Of a DNA stretch of 64,000 bases, positions 23,715-35,351 are shown in pieces (the stretch's first letter is position 1; every line of letters starts with the position of its first letter). Made by a program: the position numbers and the translations under genes. The DNA is from Ursus arctos (Eukaryota > Chordata > Mammalia > Carnivora > Ursidae), in assembly GCF_023065955.2 (NCBI RefSeq), contig NC_079873.1, positions 96,820,128 through 96,884,127 of the forward strand, written 5' to 3'. The notes under the pieces are model-generated. The model was given only the letters and a program-made list of their open reading frames with translations. It did no database searches and was not told the origin of the DNA.

Positions 23715-23926
23715 GCAACTTAAAGTATGGGTCATAGACCAGAAGCATCAACATCATCTGGGAGCTTGTCCAAAATGCAGACCCTCAGGCCCCACTGCAG
23801 ACTTCTGGAATCAGAATCCACACTCCCAAGATGCCCATGTGATTGGTGTGCACATAAAAGCTTGAGAAGCAATAGATGATAGATAGATGATAGATAGATA
23901 GATGATAGATAGATAGATAGATAGAT

Positions 23927-23967
<41 letters not shown>

Positions 23968-23985
23968 CTTGAGAAGCACTGTGCT
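23715..23985 (+). mobile_element. MER5A-type hAT-Charlie relic interrupted by a microsatellite
   Basis: tatgggtcatagaccagaag, gcatcaacatcatctgggag and gcttgagaagca follow MER5A in order. The terminal motif occurs twice, at 23861-23871 and 23968-23978, on either side of the GATA array. Confidence 0.7.
23872..23966. repeat. (GATA)n microsatellite with GAT interruptions
   Basis: About 95 bp of GATA/GAT units, with a 3' block of about ten uninterrupted GATA units. The minus-strand frames reading YLSIYLSIYL here are repeat artefacts. Confidence 0.97.
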
Positions 23986-24299
23986 GTGGGAACAGTTGTC
24001 ATTCCTGTCACCAGGCACTAATAGTCACACTGCAGATTCCAGTCCGCAAACACGTTTTGAGTCCCTCTGGGTCTATTAGGCACCATGGAAAATACAAAAA
24101 AGGAAAAGACATGTTTGTTTTTTGTTTTTTGTTTTTTTTACCCAGGACAATATGTAATCTAATCCTAAATTGTGTGCTTTATATTGCAATAATGCAGTCA
24201 TGAGGAAGACCAGGTGTGTTGGATTATTCAAGATAGGCTTTTTAGAAATGGGAGTTATGTACAGGTTACCGATCAGTATTTTGGGAAGTAGGGAAAACT
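23986..24299. other. Unique intronic sequence
   Basis: Nothing recognised apart from a T-rich patch at 24113-24138. Confidence 0.4.
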
Positions 24300-24775
24300 G
24301 GTAACAACAGCTAATGTTTATCAGGTGCTCCTATTTGTCAAGGCCTTAGGTTTCACTTTTTAATATATTATGCCACTTAATCCTCGCATTAACTCAGTTA
24401 GTTAGATGTAGTGCATTGGCTAAGTGGGCTAGCTCTGAAATCAGACAGTCTGGGCTTAATTCAACCTTTACTATTTACTAGTTGTGTGATCATGGGCAAG
24501 ATATCAAAACTCTCTGTGCCTTAGTTTCCTCCTCTATAAAATGGAAATAGTAGCACTACCTCAGAGGATAGCTACCCACGAGAATTAAAGGAGTTGAAAC
24601 AATGAACACTGAGAACAATGTCCAGCACACAGCAACCATCTAATAAATATCAGATATTACTATTTTCATTTTATGAGTGGGAAAACGGATGCACAGAGAG
24701 GTCGAATAGCTTCTCCGGAGTCACATAGCTTATAGGTGGTAGAGTTAGAACTTGAACACTGCTTTGTGTGATGAC
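24300..24775 (-). repeat. MIR SINE split by a second MIR
   Basis: 24300-24410 (cagctaatgtttatcaggtg, ccacttaatcctcgcatta) and 24659-24775 (ttcattttatgagtgggaaa, gatgcacagagaggtcgaat) are consecutive parts of one MIR in complement, separated by a plus-strand MIR at 24411-24658. Confidence 0.65.
24411..24658 (+). repeat. MIR SINE nested in an older MIR
   Basis: Near full length: gtagtgcattggctaagtgg, actagttgtgtgatcatggg, ctctgtgccttagtttcctc and a 3' end at ctaataaatatcagatatta. Confidence 0.8.
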
Positions 24776-24789
24776 AGAGCCCATAGTCC

Positions 24790-24983
24790 TTTTTTAAAAA
24801 AGATTTTATTTATTTGAGAGAGAGAAAGTGGGGGGAGGGGCAAAGGGAGAGGGAGAAAGAGAATCTCAGACTCCACGCTGAGTGCACAGCCCAGCATGGG
24901 GCTCGATCGCACAACCATGAGGTCCTGACCTGAGCCAAAATCAAGAGTTGGACGCTCAACCGACTGAGCCACCCAGGCGCCCC
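24790..24983 (-). mobile_element. CAN-SINE
   Basis: The complement of the SINE: aagattttatttatttgaga, a purine tract, gggctcgatcgcacaaccat and gactgagccacccaggcgcc. Confidence 0.94.
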
Positions 24984-25130
24984 TAGAGCCTACACTCTTA
25001 AATCCATTACATAACTTAAAATGTGCCTGAGGAGGGAGAAGGAGAAAACAATTCTAAATCTAAATTTCTCAAATTACTGTGAGCTCAATCTTACTGTGGA
25101 TGCTGGGCCTACACAAGAATTAGACGGTTA

Positions 25131-25292
25131 GGGGCACCTGGGTGGCTCAGTCTGTTAAGCATCTGCCTTCATCTTAGGTCATGATCGCAGGTCCTGGGAT
25201 CGAGCCCTGTGTCAGTCTCCCTGCTCCTCCCTCTCCCTTGTGCTCTCTCTTTCTCTCAAATAAATAAATAAAATCTTTAAAAGAAAAAAAAA
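25131..25292 (+). mobile_element. CAN-SINE with internal deletion
   Basis: ggggcacctgggtggctcag head, gatcgagccctgtgtcagtc, then the body shortened before ctctctttctctcaaataaa and an A-rich tail. Shorter than the other copies. Confidence 0.92.
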
Positions 25293-25609
25293 TGAAAATG
25301 TTTGTGGCAATGTTTTCATATAAGATTTCAAGCAGATTTCACTGTTTGAAACAAAGTTCATAAAAACTTTTGTTTTTCAATGAGTGGGTGTCACTTTATC
25401 CAGTAATTCCCACTCTTCTGCCTGGATAACCTCATGGCCAGTGGCAGAGACGTCCTAGATAGCTTATAAGAGTAAGGGGTTCATGTTGTTCCCAAGGACT
25501 AGAATAAAGCTATCTGCCCCTGATGAGCCCATTACAGAATAAATGGAGCTTCTGGGCAAACCACACCTTTAAGAGACAGATCTGAAAATGTTCAGGATAC
25601 TTTGGACTC
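25293..25609. other. Unique intronic sequence
   Basis: Nothing recognised. Confidence 0.4.
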
Positions 25610-25860
25610 ATATTTTAGTCACAGAGTCAGATGTCACTGGATTAAAGAGTAGACTTTGGTTCTTTTTAGACTTGGGTTCTCATTCGGTTCAGATGAATTC
25701 AGTGTTCAATTTTTGGCTAAGCTCTCTTCTATGTCATCTTGAGTCAATCAGTATCCTTTTCTGGACCTCAGTTTCCATGTCTATAAAGTAAGACTGATTG
25801 GATGGTCTTTAAATGTCTTTCCAACCCCAATATATTCTCTATAGTTTTGAAAGCATCTTT
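25610..25860 (+). repeat. MIR or MIR3-like SINE
   Basis: ctggacctcagtttccatgt and tgattggatggtctttaaat, then tctttccaacccc, are typical of MIR/MIR3 3' halves. The 5' half is diverged. Confidence 0.5.
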
Positions 25861-25889
25861 CATTCATACCAGTCTTCTCCTCTCAGGTC

Positions 25890-26090
25890 TCTAGTGAGGT
25901 AGGAAGAGGTAGGCTCTGGAACCAGACAGACCTAGGATTGCCTCCTTGCTTCCAGCAGAAGCTGGGTGATCCTGGCCAAAGCATGCCCCTCTCCAGACCT
26001 TAATTTCCTCTTAGAGATAATAATATTCCCATCCTCCTGGGTTGCTGGTAGTTTTATATAGCAGAAGGCACTCACTCAGTTTACCGCTGT
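25890..26090 (+). repeat. MIR SINE
   Basis: ggctctggaaccagacagac, gctgggtgatcctggccaaa and ttaatttcctcttagagata follow the MIR head and core. Confidence 0.65.
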
Positions 26091-27835
26091 AAGTCTCTTC
26101 CTGACAGTCTGAGGATCGTTATATGGGTCTATCACTCTATCCACGTTGAGCCACTTTTGTGCACTAAGAGAAGTCAAGGGTAACCTGGGCCCGTGTGTTC
26201 TCCTAATACTGAAATCTTTCCCTCTAAGCTGGAAGTTTCCATTGAGGGGCTTTAATCTCTTGATAAGGTCAGAGAAAGTCTGGGGAAACAGCTATTTCAA
26301 AGGTCATGGCTTTCCCTTGGCAATTTTATCCTCTGTCTAAGCCTGAAAGGACAAGTGTCCACCATTACACACCTACAACAGGAATTCTTTCCTATGGCCT
26401 GGGTGCCCAGGGAGTGCTTCAAATCCAAGTTTTGGAGCATAAAATTTCCACTGCCAAGCCATTCACCATTTTTCACCCCTAAATGGTCTCCTATTACTTT
26501 CAAGGACTACTGTAAAATTTCTTTAAAGTCAAATTAATTTTAGTGCCTTTAGATTTTATTCAGATATGCCCTGTGGCACTTCGAGGGAAAGGTAGGCTGC
26601 AGTATCTAGCAAGGCTGTGTCCAGGCTCCTGATCAATCACGTTGGGAAGCAGAATTACTCAATAGTGGGCAGACTATAAGTCTGATCAACCACAAGCATA
26701 AAATCACTCATTTGTTTCCAGAGGAGGGCTTTGATCCAGGTAGGAAGTCTTAGTTCTCCCCAGTCGGTGGGAGATAGTTCTCCCTAGCCAGAGAAAGGGA
26801 AGGACACTTCCAAGGAATACTTGTCACCTTGGTTTGGGTGACAATGGGCTGGATTCGGGAAAGGATGTGAAGGTGAATGAAATGTATGATTCACCCAGCG
26901 GGGTATCTGCTGGCAATGGTCTGTCATCCTCTTTGAGAGTCACATGCCTCACTCTTTAAACATCTTAAGGAAACGTGTATCTGGGAAGGCACTGTGGTTA
27001 AAAGGTCTATCCCTTTCCATGCAGTCCTCTCTATGCTTCATGCTTTGCATCATCACTGATTTCGGGCAGGGTCAGTACTGGTCTAGTGCTTTGCAATAAT
27101 GCCATGTTGTTTGATCCCACAATCTCAACCTAGAGGGGTCTGACTTCCATGCCCCAGGAACATCCTGGCTTGCCTCCGACATTTCCTCTATGGGGCGAAT
27201 CTCCCACAACCCAAAGGCTCCAGTTTTAGTGCTAAGCCCAAGGGGAATCCAATGAAAGCATACGATGCGTCTGCCCTAATTTCAGGTTCCAAAATAACAT
27301 TCAGCTATCTTTTTATAGTAAAATCTCAATCATTCAGAGTCTGATGGGTCAGAATCTTCAAATAGCCAGAATTTCTGCCTAGAGTTTTTAGGAAAGAAAC
27401 AAGTGATTTAAAAAAAATTAAAAAGAGCAGGTGATATCAGAGATTTTGTAAAAGTGACAATTTCCTTGGGCTGCTCTAGGGTCAGTACACATTTGGCCAA
27501 CACTTCCACTTTTGACTTCTGTAGTCCTGGGCAAGGAATACCTATGTTCAGATGGATGATCCTGAGATATTGCAAGATCCCGGAGCATGAAGAAAGATTC
27601 CACAATATTCATTTGGTTATATTTGTTAAGGAAGAAAAGTGGACTTATATGCGTTAGAGGTATTTTCTATAGCATTTCAATAACAACACAAGGACTTTCT
27701 GTCAAGCATTCAGGCACCCAGAAAATTCCGTACACATTACTGGAAGGCACTTTCCCCCTCCTCCTCTGTCTCCAATTCTCTGAGCATGCCACATGCCCCT
27801 CTGGCTCTCAGTATGTGCGTCCGTCAAATAAAAAC
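26091..27835. other. Unique intronic sequence
   Basis: No exon or repeat recognised in 1.7 kb. Short overlapping frames near 26297-26537 and 27408-27657 are unsupported. Confidence 0.4.
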
Positions 27836-27888
27836 ATTAGATTAGATGATATCTAAGGTCCCTTTCCATTCTGATGTTCTATGATTGT
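27836..27888 (+). repeat. L3/CR1-like LINE 3' terminus
   Basis: gatgatatctaaggtccctt followed by ttctatgatt is the characteristic 3' end of CR1/L3 elements (also shared by some MIR3 copies). Confidence 0.5.
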
Positions 27889-29929
27889 TTCATCTCTACA
27901 ATCTCTTGCATGGCCTCTATATTTTTGACATTATGCATAATTCTAGCAGGGCCTACCTCTATCATTCAGCGCCTTTGAAGTACCAAAAGCCAGGGAAACA
28001 GTCTTGGGACTATTAACCCAAGTTGACTAAGAGCAGAGGTTTTGCTGAGTCCGTCTGTGATAGGCCACCAGAGTCCTTCTGATGACTGTCCCCAAGAGAG
28101 CTGATGAGGCCACCTCCCGTGTAAGAACAGTAGTCCATCTGACAAGCATGGGATTATTAAATAAAGAATTAAATAAAAGGAAGTTTGGCAACTACTTCCA
28201 AGAGGGTTCTACTGGCCTGAAGCTAGTTTGAAATTAAGTTTGCATTATTAATTGAAAGGCAAGAGAGTCTTGGAATAAATCAGATAAAATAAATAAAAAG
28301 ATGATTTTACTTACTGTCAATAATGCCGCAGGCAGTCTTGGGATTTGGTGGCAGTCTTAACAAAATGCCTTATCTTCTTAAGATTTTTTTCTGCCAACTC
28401 TCAGCAGGTCTAAAATGCATTTCTCGTCCTTCTTCCCCTAAACGGCAATAGTATACAGCTTCAGTGACAGAAAAATAAACCTTGCAAGTTCTATAATGAT
28501 AAATATTTCTGAGGCCATCACTTATCCCCCAAGTAAACCTAGCCCCTGGATATTCCCTCCCATAAGAAGAACTTGCTCTAGAAGTTTGTCTGAGCCACAG
28601 TCATCAAACTTGGGACTTAGGCTTCTAGGAGTCTAAGAAAAACCTACTTTCAAATCGAGTTTATACCAGCTGATCGGATTTTGAACCCACGCTCACCCAA
28701 GGTCTAAGTAAAACTTTGCCTCCAAGTCTGACTGCTGGGGGTGGGGGGGGTGGCTTGTTCCACTTAGTAAAGGGTGTGGTGCCAAGACTTGGCAGTTAAC
28801 AGAACAAAGCCAAACACAAGCAAGGCCAAGAAATCAAAAGAACGACTGCATGATCACTCTATTGTCTGTATCAGTTATCTATCACAACATATAGATTTTT
28901 CTAAACATATCCAAAACTTTTTATACCAAGAACGAACCCCAAGACTTCAGAAGACACGTCTCCTGTATCCTGCTTGCCTAGTAATCCAGGTTACTTATCC
29001 TCAATGCCAATACCACTTTTGAGTTGGACCATTAACATCCATGTTTCGTAATTACTTTTTTCCCCAATATGTCAAATGTCCTCTCTTTCCTTTCCATTCA
29101 TCTTTTAAAACTGAGAACCCACCCCCAACCTCTGCACTAGGGAAGATTTGGGGGAGTGCAATTCTACAGAGGTGAATGTTTTGTATAAGTCTGAGAGGCG
29201 AGCATGGAGAGAGTCATGAGTCCAAACTGCATGAGAGATCAACATAAGAAAGCGGGACGGTTTCTCATTTCCTCTAGCACCAGGCCTTTGTGTTTAAATC
29301 CATTCCCATATCATGTGGATACACATGCAATTATAAAGCATAAGAAAGATGCCAAAATTAACTATAAGTGAATTGAAGTGTATCCACTATTCAGTGCCAT
29401 TCACATCTTGGATTCCCTGTCCCTACTGCAAATAATCCAGAAGAGTACATTTTAAAGAGCAGGTAGACAGATTGGCTGGAAACAGGAGGCCGGGGGAAGC
29501 AGGGTTGGGTAGATTAAATGGTCTATTGAGACCTCCACTTGCTCTATCATTCTGTTAGGAGTCATTGATGTTAATGCTCTTGGACTATTCTGTGTGGATA
29601 AGGCAAATTGTAATAGACCCACAAATTGATCATTCAACAATCTGATGCCTGTTTTGAAAGATGGTGCTTAAGGTCTTTTTTTATTCATCCCTTGGGTACG
29701 TGGATAATTCAAAGGCAGGTACTAGACATATCTGTTGGGTCTGTCTGAATAATTGGCCAGTTTGATCTTTAATATTATACAGTTACTACTCTAGCTTTAT
29801 CTAAGGCTTTATGTTTCCCTTTATGTTGCCAGATCAAAAATTGCTATCACATCACACATCAAATACAGGGCTCAGAGGGCAGAACAAGTGACGATTAATG
29901 GCTGTGTACCAGTCACACTCTCCTCTAGT
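27889..29929. other. Unique intronic sequence
   Basis: About 2 kb with no recognised element. G-rich run at 28737-28751. The 82-codon frame at 28774-29022 has no support. Confidence 0.4.
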
Positions 29930-30012
29930 AGGAAGGAAGGGAGTACTCTAACGTTTAGTGAGCACCTACTACGTGTCAGGCACTGTGCTGAGGGATTACC
30001 ACATACATCAGC
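29930..30012 (-). repeat. MIR SINE fragment
   Basis: gtttagtgagcacctactac and gtgtcaggcactgtgctgag match the complement of the MIR 3' half. Confidence 0.6.
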
Positions 30013-31779
30013 TAAAGCACGTTCTGCATTGAAGGCAGGGTTGAGCTAGTCAAAGAACAGACAGTGCTTGGGAGAGGAAGAAGAGGAAGGTGTTGGATTT
30101 GGGAATTAACCAGTCCAACAACAAAATATCGATCCAAGAAGTACCAGAAGAGTCCCAGAGGAGTTTGCCTTCCAGAGAGGTACCAACATCCTTGGCCAGC
30201 CGAAGACAGGCTCAGGAGGCTCAGGGAAAGATGCACATCTTTTGAAATGATCACATTTCAAGCAAGCTACATTGAACTTGCTCGGCACTACGGACAGAGG
30301 AGGGAGACCCGGGGGTGGACCCACACACTTCTACCCACCCAGCTGTGCCCACATATCTGCCACCTCCAGATAACCCTCTCTCTGGCCCTGGGACACAGGC
30401 TGATCACACACCATTTCCTGAAAAGAATTCTCTCCGTCTTGCTCCAGGGACTTTGGCAGAAGACTGGGGAGGATGCTTTGTGTATCCTTTGGCATTCAAG
30501 TGAGGAGCTAATGCCCAAAGCTTGGAGCCAAGGGAGGTTTGTCCAAGTGCCTGACCTAGAAGGGCCATAGCTTCACTTCTTTTCTGATTAGGATAATTAA
30601 CCTCCCCTGCTCGTTCATTCTATTCCAATCCAAAAAGCCTAAATTAAAATGGCACGGGGGACTGTCAGGCTCTAGGGACAGGAAACCGTTTACAAGCCTT
30701 TCATCTCCATGCAGCCACCATCGAGGCAAAGTCAGGACAAAGTCCTCACAGCGTCTTCACCCTGGAAACAACCTTGGAATGCCTTCGGGGCCACTTCCAG
30801 AATTTTTATCCATGTCCATATCCCATCAGCTGGCAAATTTTGCTCAGCCCCATAGAACCTGCTGACTAACTCTGGAGTTGGTGCTGGAGGGATGCTCACA
30901 GGAGGTAGCATTTCTCTTTGTCTTGTCATGTGGGGTTTGTGGTTGGTTCAAGGAGAAGAAAAATGGCTGGCTTCAAGTTGGTAGGACTTGATGTGGGATT
31001 TATGGAATACGTTCTTTGGCAACAACCACTGGAGGCAAAACTTCAGGAGCCTTTCAAAACCTGGAATCCAATAGCAGCATCTCACATAGGACAGAGACAC
31101 AACTGAGGGGTAACGGTACAGCATTAACTCCCCATCCCTCCCCTCTGAGCGGGTTCGAGAGTTTCTCATCAAGTATCTACAGCTTCCATGCTGCCTAGGC
31201 AGGTTGCTCTGGGTATAGTCCCCTGGATTCTTGTTCCTCTTTACTACAGGACTCAGTCCAGGGTCTTCCCTACATGCAGCCCTTCATGCCTGTAGGGGAA
31301 GCCACTACACTCTGTAATCTTTCTGCCAAGAGCTCTGTGGCTACGGCCCCTTGTGAGCTTCCATGGCTGAGGGGAAAGGCAAGACGACAGAGTAATAGAT
31401 GAGATGCCCATTTGGCCTGAGTAGTAAATGGCTCTTTCCAGCCTGTTAATGCTAGGATCTAGGATTTTCCCTGGGACTATCTTGGCTGGAGCCTTGAAAT
31501 ACCCCCAGTGGATGAAGACCCTGACTTGCTCCTCAGTATGTCATAGGGCCATCAACGGAAATTTCTCAGCATGTTGTCGAGAGATTTGTCCTGGGCCTAG
31601 CTTGAGCACGTGAGTCATCCTCCGGCCTTGGCCGATTCCTGCCCTGGTCCCGTCCTAGCCCTACACTATTCACTTCCCATCCCTACCCTCTCCCAAAGCC
31701 TAGGCTTTCCCTCCTTCTGAATCACCCATCTGTGTCAAGCAGTCGAAGTGTGGTTCTCAGTAGATAGAGAATAATGACC
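30013..31779. other. Unique intronic sequence with the longest chance ORF
   Basis: Holds a 168-codon + frame (30064-30570) and overlapping minus frames; no domain, splice or homology support. No repeat recognised. Confidence 0.4.
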
Positions 31780-31948
31780 AGACCAGTGCTTCTCAAATTC
31801 TTCTGTGCTTACCGATCACCTAGGGAGCTTGTGAAAAGGTAGAATCAGATTCATTTAAGCCTGGGGTGGGGCCTGAGAGTCCGCATTTCCAACAAGCAGC
31901 TTTGGTGATGCTACTGTCGCTGGTCCGTGAACCATATTTTAAGTGGCA
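31780..31948 (-). mobile_element. MER5A-type hAT-Charlie relic
   Basis: cagtgcttctcaaattcttc, cgatcacctagggagcttgt, ggggtggggcctgagagtcc and gctactgtcgctggtccgtg align in order with the MER5A complement. Confidence 0.75.
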
Positions 31949-34849
31949 AGGGTGTCCGTACAGCATGTTTAGGGTCTTCTATAATTGACATGCTGATTTA
32001 GGGGCCATACTTTAAGTAGCAGGAACATTTGCCCTCTTCTGAATGAGTTAAACCCAACTGCACTGCTTGGAGTAAGAGATAGTGACCTCTCTTCTTGGCA
32101 GCTAACAATAGCAGCCTTTTATGCTGAGGTTAAAATAACCCTCTAGTGTAACCAGAGCTGTGCAGAGGGTGTGGCAAATGTGGACCTTGGCATAGACTAT
32201 CCTTCTTGGGACCTGGGTTACTTGAATAAGCCTTCCTGGGCACCTGCCCTGCTTCCTGAAGCCAATCATGCAGGCCAAACTCATTTTGGGTCCAGCCATA
32301 CCATTTATCGCATCTCCTTTCACAGTGGCTCTGGATGGCTGCTGCCGTCACATCACTCACGCTGTGATCTGCATCAGTGGTTAAGACAACGGAAGCAGCT
32401 ACATCATCCAAGGCACAATCCATTTATTTCATGCTGAAAAAAACAATCTTCTATCCAAGTGGGGCCCGCTAAGCTGGGCAGTTGCCACAGCTTTGAGTTT
32501 ATAGGAAATACGCCTTTTGCACTATTTAGCTCCTCAGTGGAGAGCAATGCACCCCTTGAGGAGGCCCCAGATGTCACTACTGCATCCATACCGGACCAGA
32601 CAGAGCAAGCCCATTTCTCCTCTGAGGCACAAGGTGTATAACTCCTGGGATTGTTAAAACATTAATTTGCTGGAGAAACGCACTGCCTTGTTTCTCTCCT
32701 AAACTAATTCCTGAATCCTTTCCTCTTTAGCTTTGCAGCTGATTGTGTTCTTTACTCAAAATAAACCTTAAAGAACATTGTATTTGGTTTAGGGGATGCT
32801 CTATTACATTGATATTTGCAGAGCTAAACACTGCAGATGGGAAGATTCCCCTAAGAAGATTCCAGAGCATTATGACTATGTGATTTTGAGCCAAAATATA
32901 AACATGTTTTATGGCCTAAGGGGGTTGTCAAGCAATGTTTTAAAACACACTGGCAAATTTAAGATGGTTTTAAAAGTAGGCCTACTTGAGGATCCAGAAT
33001 GGTCCCATACCTACCTTCCCCAGTAGCTGCGTGGGAACAAGTCTTGCTGGACTGGCCCATTGCTGGCTCCGGTAGGGTCTCTAAGCCAAAATATTCATCA
33101 TTAATTGTTTTCCTCTTGTCCACTGTCCCTGCCCTCCTATGCCGGTTACTTAACTCTCCTGGAGGATTTAATCAATACTTTCATCTGCATAGGACCCTAC
33201 AACTCCACCTCTCCTTCAAAATAATACACAGACCTAGCACACTGGCCAGTGGGATCAAATTTCCAGCCAAGAGGAACTCACTTAGCCATTTTGTTAAGTT
33301 CTGTCACTGAGCACTTTGCCTCAATGAGCACAGAAGCTTTTTGGGCATGGTTGACTAGTCCCTCCACTAACCCAATCATTATGATGACTAGCTACATGGT
33401 TCCTAATTAGATTCATTTTATTCAAATAAATTCCTAGCCGGTGCCGGTTCCCAGTGGTCCATCACTAGAGTCGGCATCTTAACTGTAAGTGATTCAGGGT
33501 TCTCCTTCTGTAAACCTCCCAGATTCTAGTTTGCTGAAGCGCCCCTAAATTCAGTCACAGCCATAAGGTTGTTTGTCATTTGCAACTCAGTAACTCGGTT
33601 AGGTAGACCCCCTGGCTAAATAAAGCCCAGGCCATGACTTTGATGGCTGCTAGGGCCTTCTCGTCCATAGGCCTCTACTTTTCCCTCCATCTCGGCCAGC
33701 CAACCTTCTTAGTAATCTGTGCCATGGGTGGCAAAACAGGTGGGGCCCAATGATGGGGCTGGCTTTGTTTGCACCTCTTACCCTCACACTCATAGCTCAA
33801 GCAAAAGTGTCCATTTCCAAGTGAAACACTAATTAAGAACAATGAAATTAAGTGAACAGAAATTTTTATAAAGATGTTTCCTCACTGCTCCTCTTTCAGA
33901 TGATCTTTCCTTTCCTCTAAATCCTAGCCTCCATTTGTCTATTAGAATAGAATGTTCTTGATCTACCCTCTCCAAACTCTGTCTGACAGTACCTATGTAT
34001 ATAGTCCTTAAGGGACCCCTCAAAATAGAGTATTGAAGAAACTGAGTCCCAGAATGGGAAAGGAACAACCACAAGCTCACCCGGTTTAATGAGCCTCTCA
34101 AGACTTTCTTAGAAGGTAAATCCTAGATTGCAAGCAAGTGGAAACATTTATAATACCTCCTCTGAACTTTATCCTAGAGGCAAAGACAAACGTTTGAAGG
34201 TTTTTGAGAATGAGCATGGCTATTATGTAATCAAAATAATGAGAACGTGAAAGCCGGTCTTAGCAGCTTGGACAGAAGGGGAAGGACTGTTTGCAGCAGC
34301 CCAAGCAAATACCAGCAATAACTTTAAAATAGCTGATAGTCATGGGAATATAAAGAAAGGTGAAGACACAGAAAGGATGAATTAGTTTCACTTCATGTTT
34401 GCTTAGGGCAATGGAAGAGTCACAGATAACACTCAGATTTGATAACTAGGAAATATGACAGAAATAGGGAAGTCAGAAGAAAACAGCTGCTTTGGAGGCA
34501 GGGGCATCTGAGACAGTGTGAGAAATAAATAAGGGCACAAGCAATGATAAAACCCACCCAGACTAGTAACTCCAGCTCAACTCCAAAAGTGGTGATTAAC
34601 TGATGAGCGATATGCCATTATCCAGAGAACCCTGACTGTGTTCCTGTTAAGCATTTGCTTACAGTTGATTGCGCGACATGCCTCCTAGCGGTCCTGAAAA
34701 ATCCCGGGGTGTCTTCAGGTAGTTATACAACAATGTGTTCTAAAGCCCTGTCTGTTGTGAAGAAATACAGAGAAAAATGTATGACTCCTTCGTCCCTGAG
34801 TAACTACATGTTGGAGTAATTTCAGCCACTAATGAGGAGAAAGGAGAGC
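31949..34849. other. Intronic sequence without recognised repeats
   Basis: About 2.9 kb. Between 32.1 and 34.1 kb the minus strand has consecutive frames of 97, 61 and 90 codons that I cannot assign. A weak MIR-like match (ctgagtcccagaatggga) lies near 34040. Old, unclassified transposon sequence is possible. Confidence 0.35.
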
Positions 34850-35075
34850 GTGAGCTTGGAAGCCAGATCTGGGTGTGGATCCCAGTTCCAGAATTTACTA
34901 GTTATGTGCATTTATTTATAAACACGTACCTCTCTGAGGCTCAATCTCCTCGTCTGTTCATTGGGGATAATTACTTATGCTTAGGATTGTTGGGAGGATT
35001 AGATGTAATAATGTGTACAGTGGCTTAGCACAGTGCCAGGCCCAAAGTAAGCATTCGATAAATGTGAATTTATAC
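34850..35075 (+). repeat. MIR SINE, near full length
   Basis: gagcttggaagccagatctg, ttactagttatgtgcattta, cgtctgttcattggggataa and cacagtgccaggcccaaagt with a gcattcgataaatgtgaatt end. Confidence 0.78.
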
Positions 35076-35134
35076 TGCTATCCCAAACTTGACAGGGAAA
35101 GTAAAAGCGGTTCAATTTAAAATCTAAGGAATGA

Positions 35135-35332
35135 GGGGTGCCGGGGTGGCTCAGTCTGTTGAGCGTCCAACTCTTGGTTTCGGCTCAGGTCGTGATCTCA
35201 GGGTGGTGGGATCGAGCATCGCATTGGGCTCTGTGCTCAGCTCAGAGTCTGCTTGAGATTCTTTCCCCCTCCCTTGCCTTGCTCCCTGCGTCCCCTGCTT
35301 GAACTCTCTCTTTATCTAAAATAAATAAAATC
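35135..35332 (+). mobile_element. CAN-SINE with 19-bp target-site duplication
   Basis: Head ggggtgccggggtggctcag, CT-rich tract and aaataaataaaatc tail. Flanked by a perfect 19-bp duplication tttaaaatctaaggaatga at 35116-35134 and 35333-35351. Confidence 0.96.
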
Positions 35333-35351
35333 TTTAAAATCTAAGGAATGA

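Noticed and set aside
23872..23966. CRISPR-like tandem array
   Set aside because: Simple tetranucleotide repeat in a mammalian genome with no spacers.
23785..24018. Minus-strand ORFs with YLSIYLSIYL repeats
   Set aside because: Translation of the GATA microsatellite, not a protein.
30064..30570. 168-codon ORF, the longest in the window
   Set aside because: No recognisable domain, no splice signals at its edges, random-like composition and overlapping frames on the other strand; expected by chance in 64 kb.
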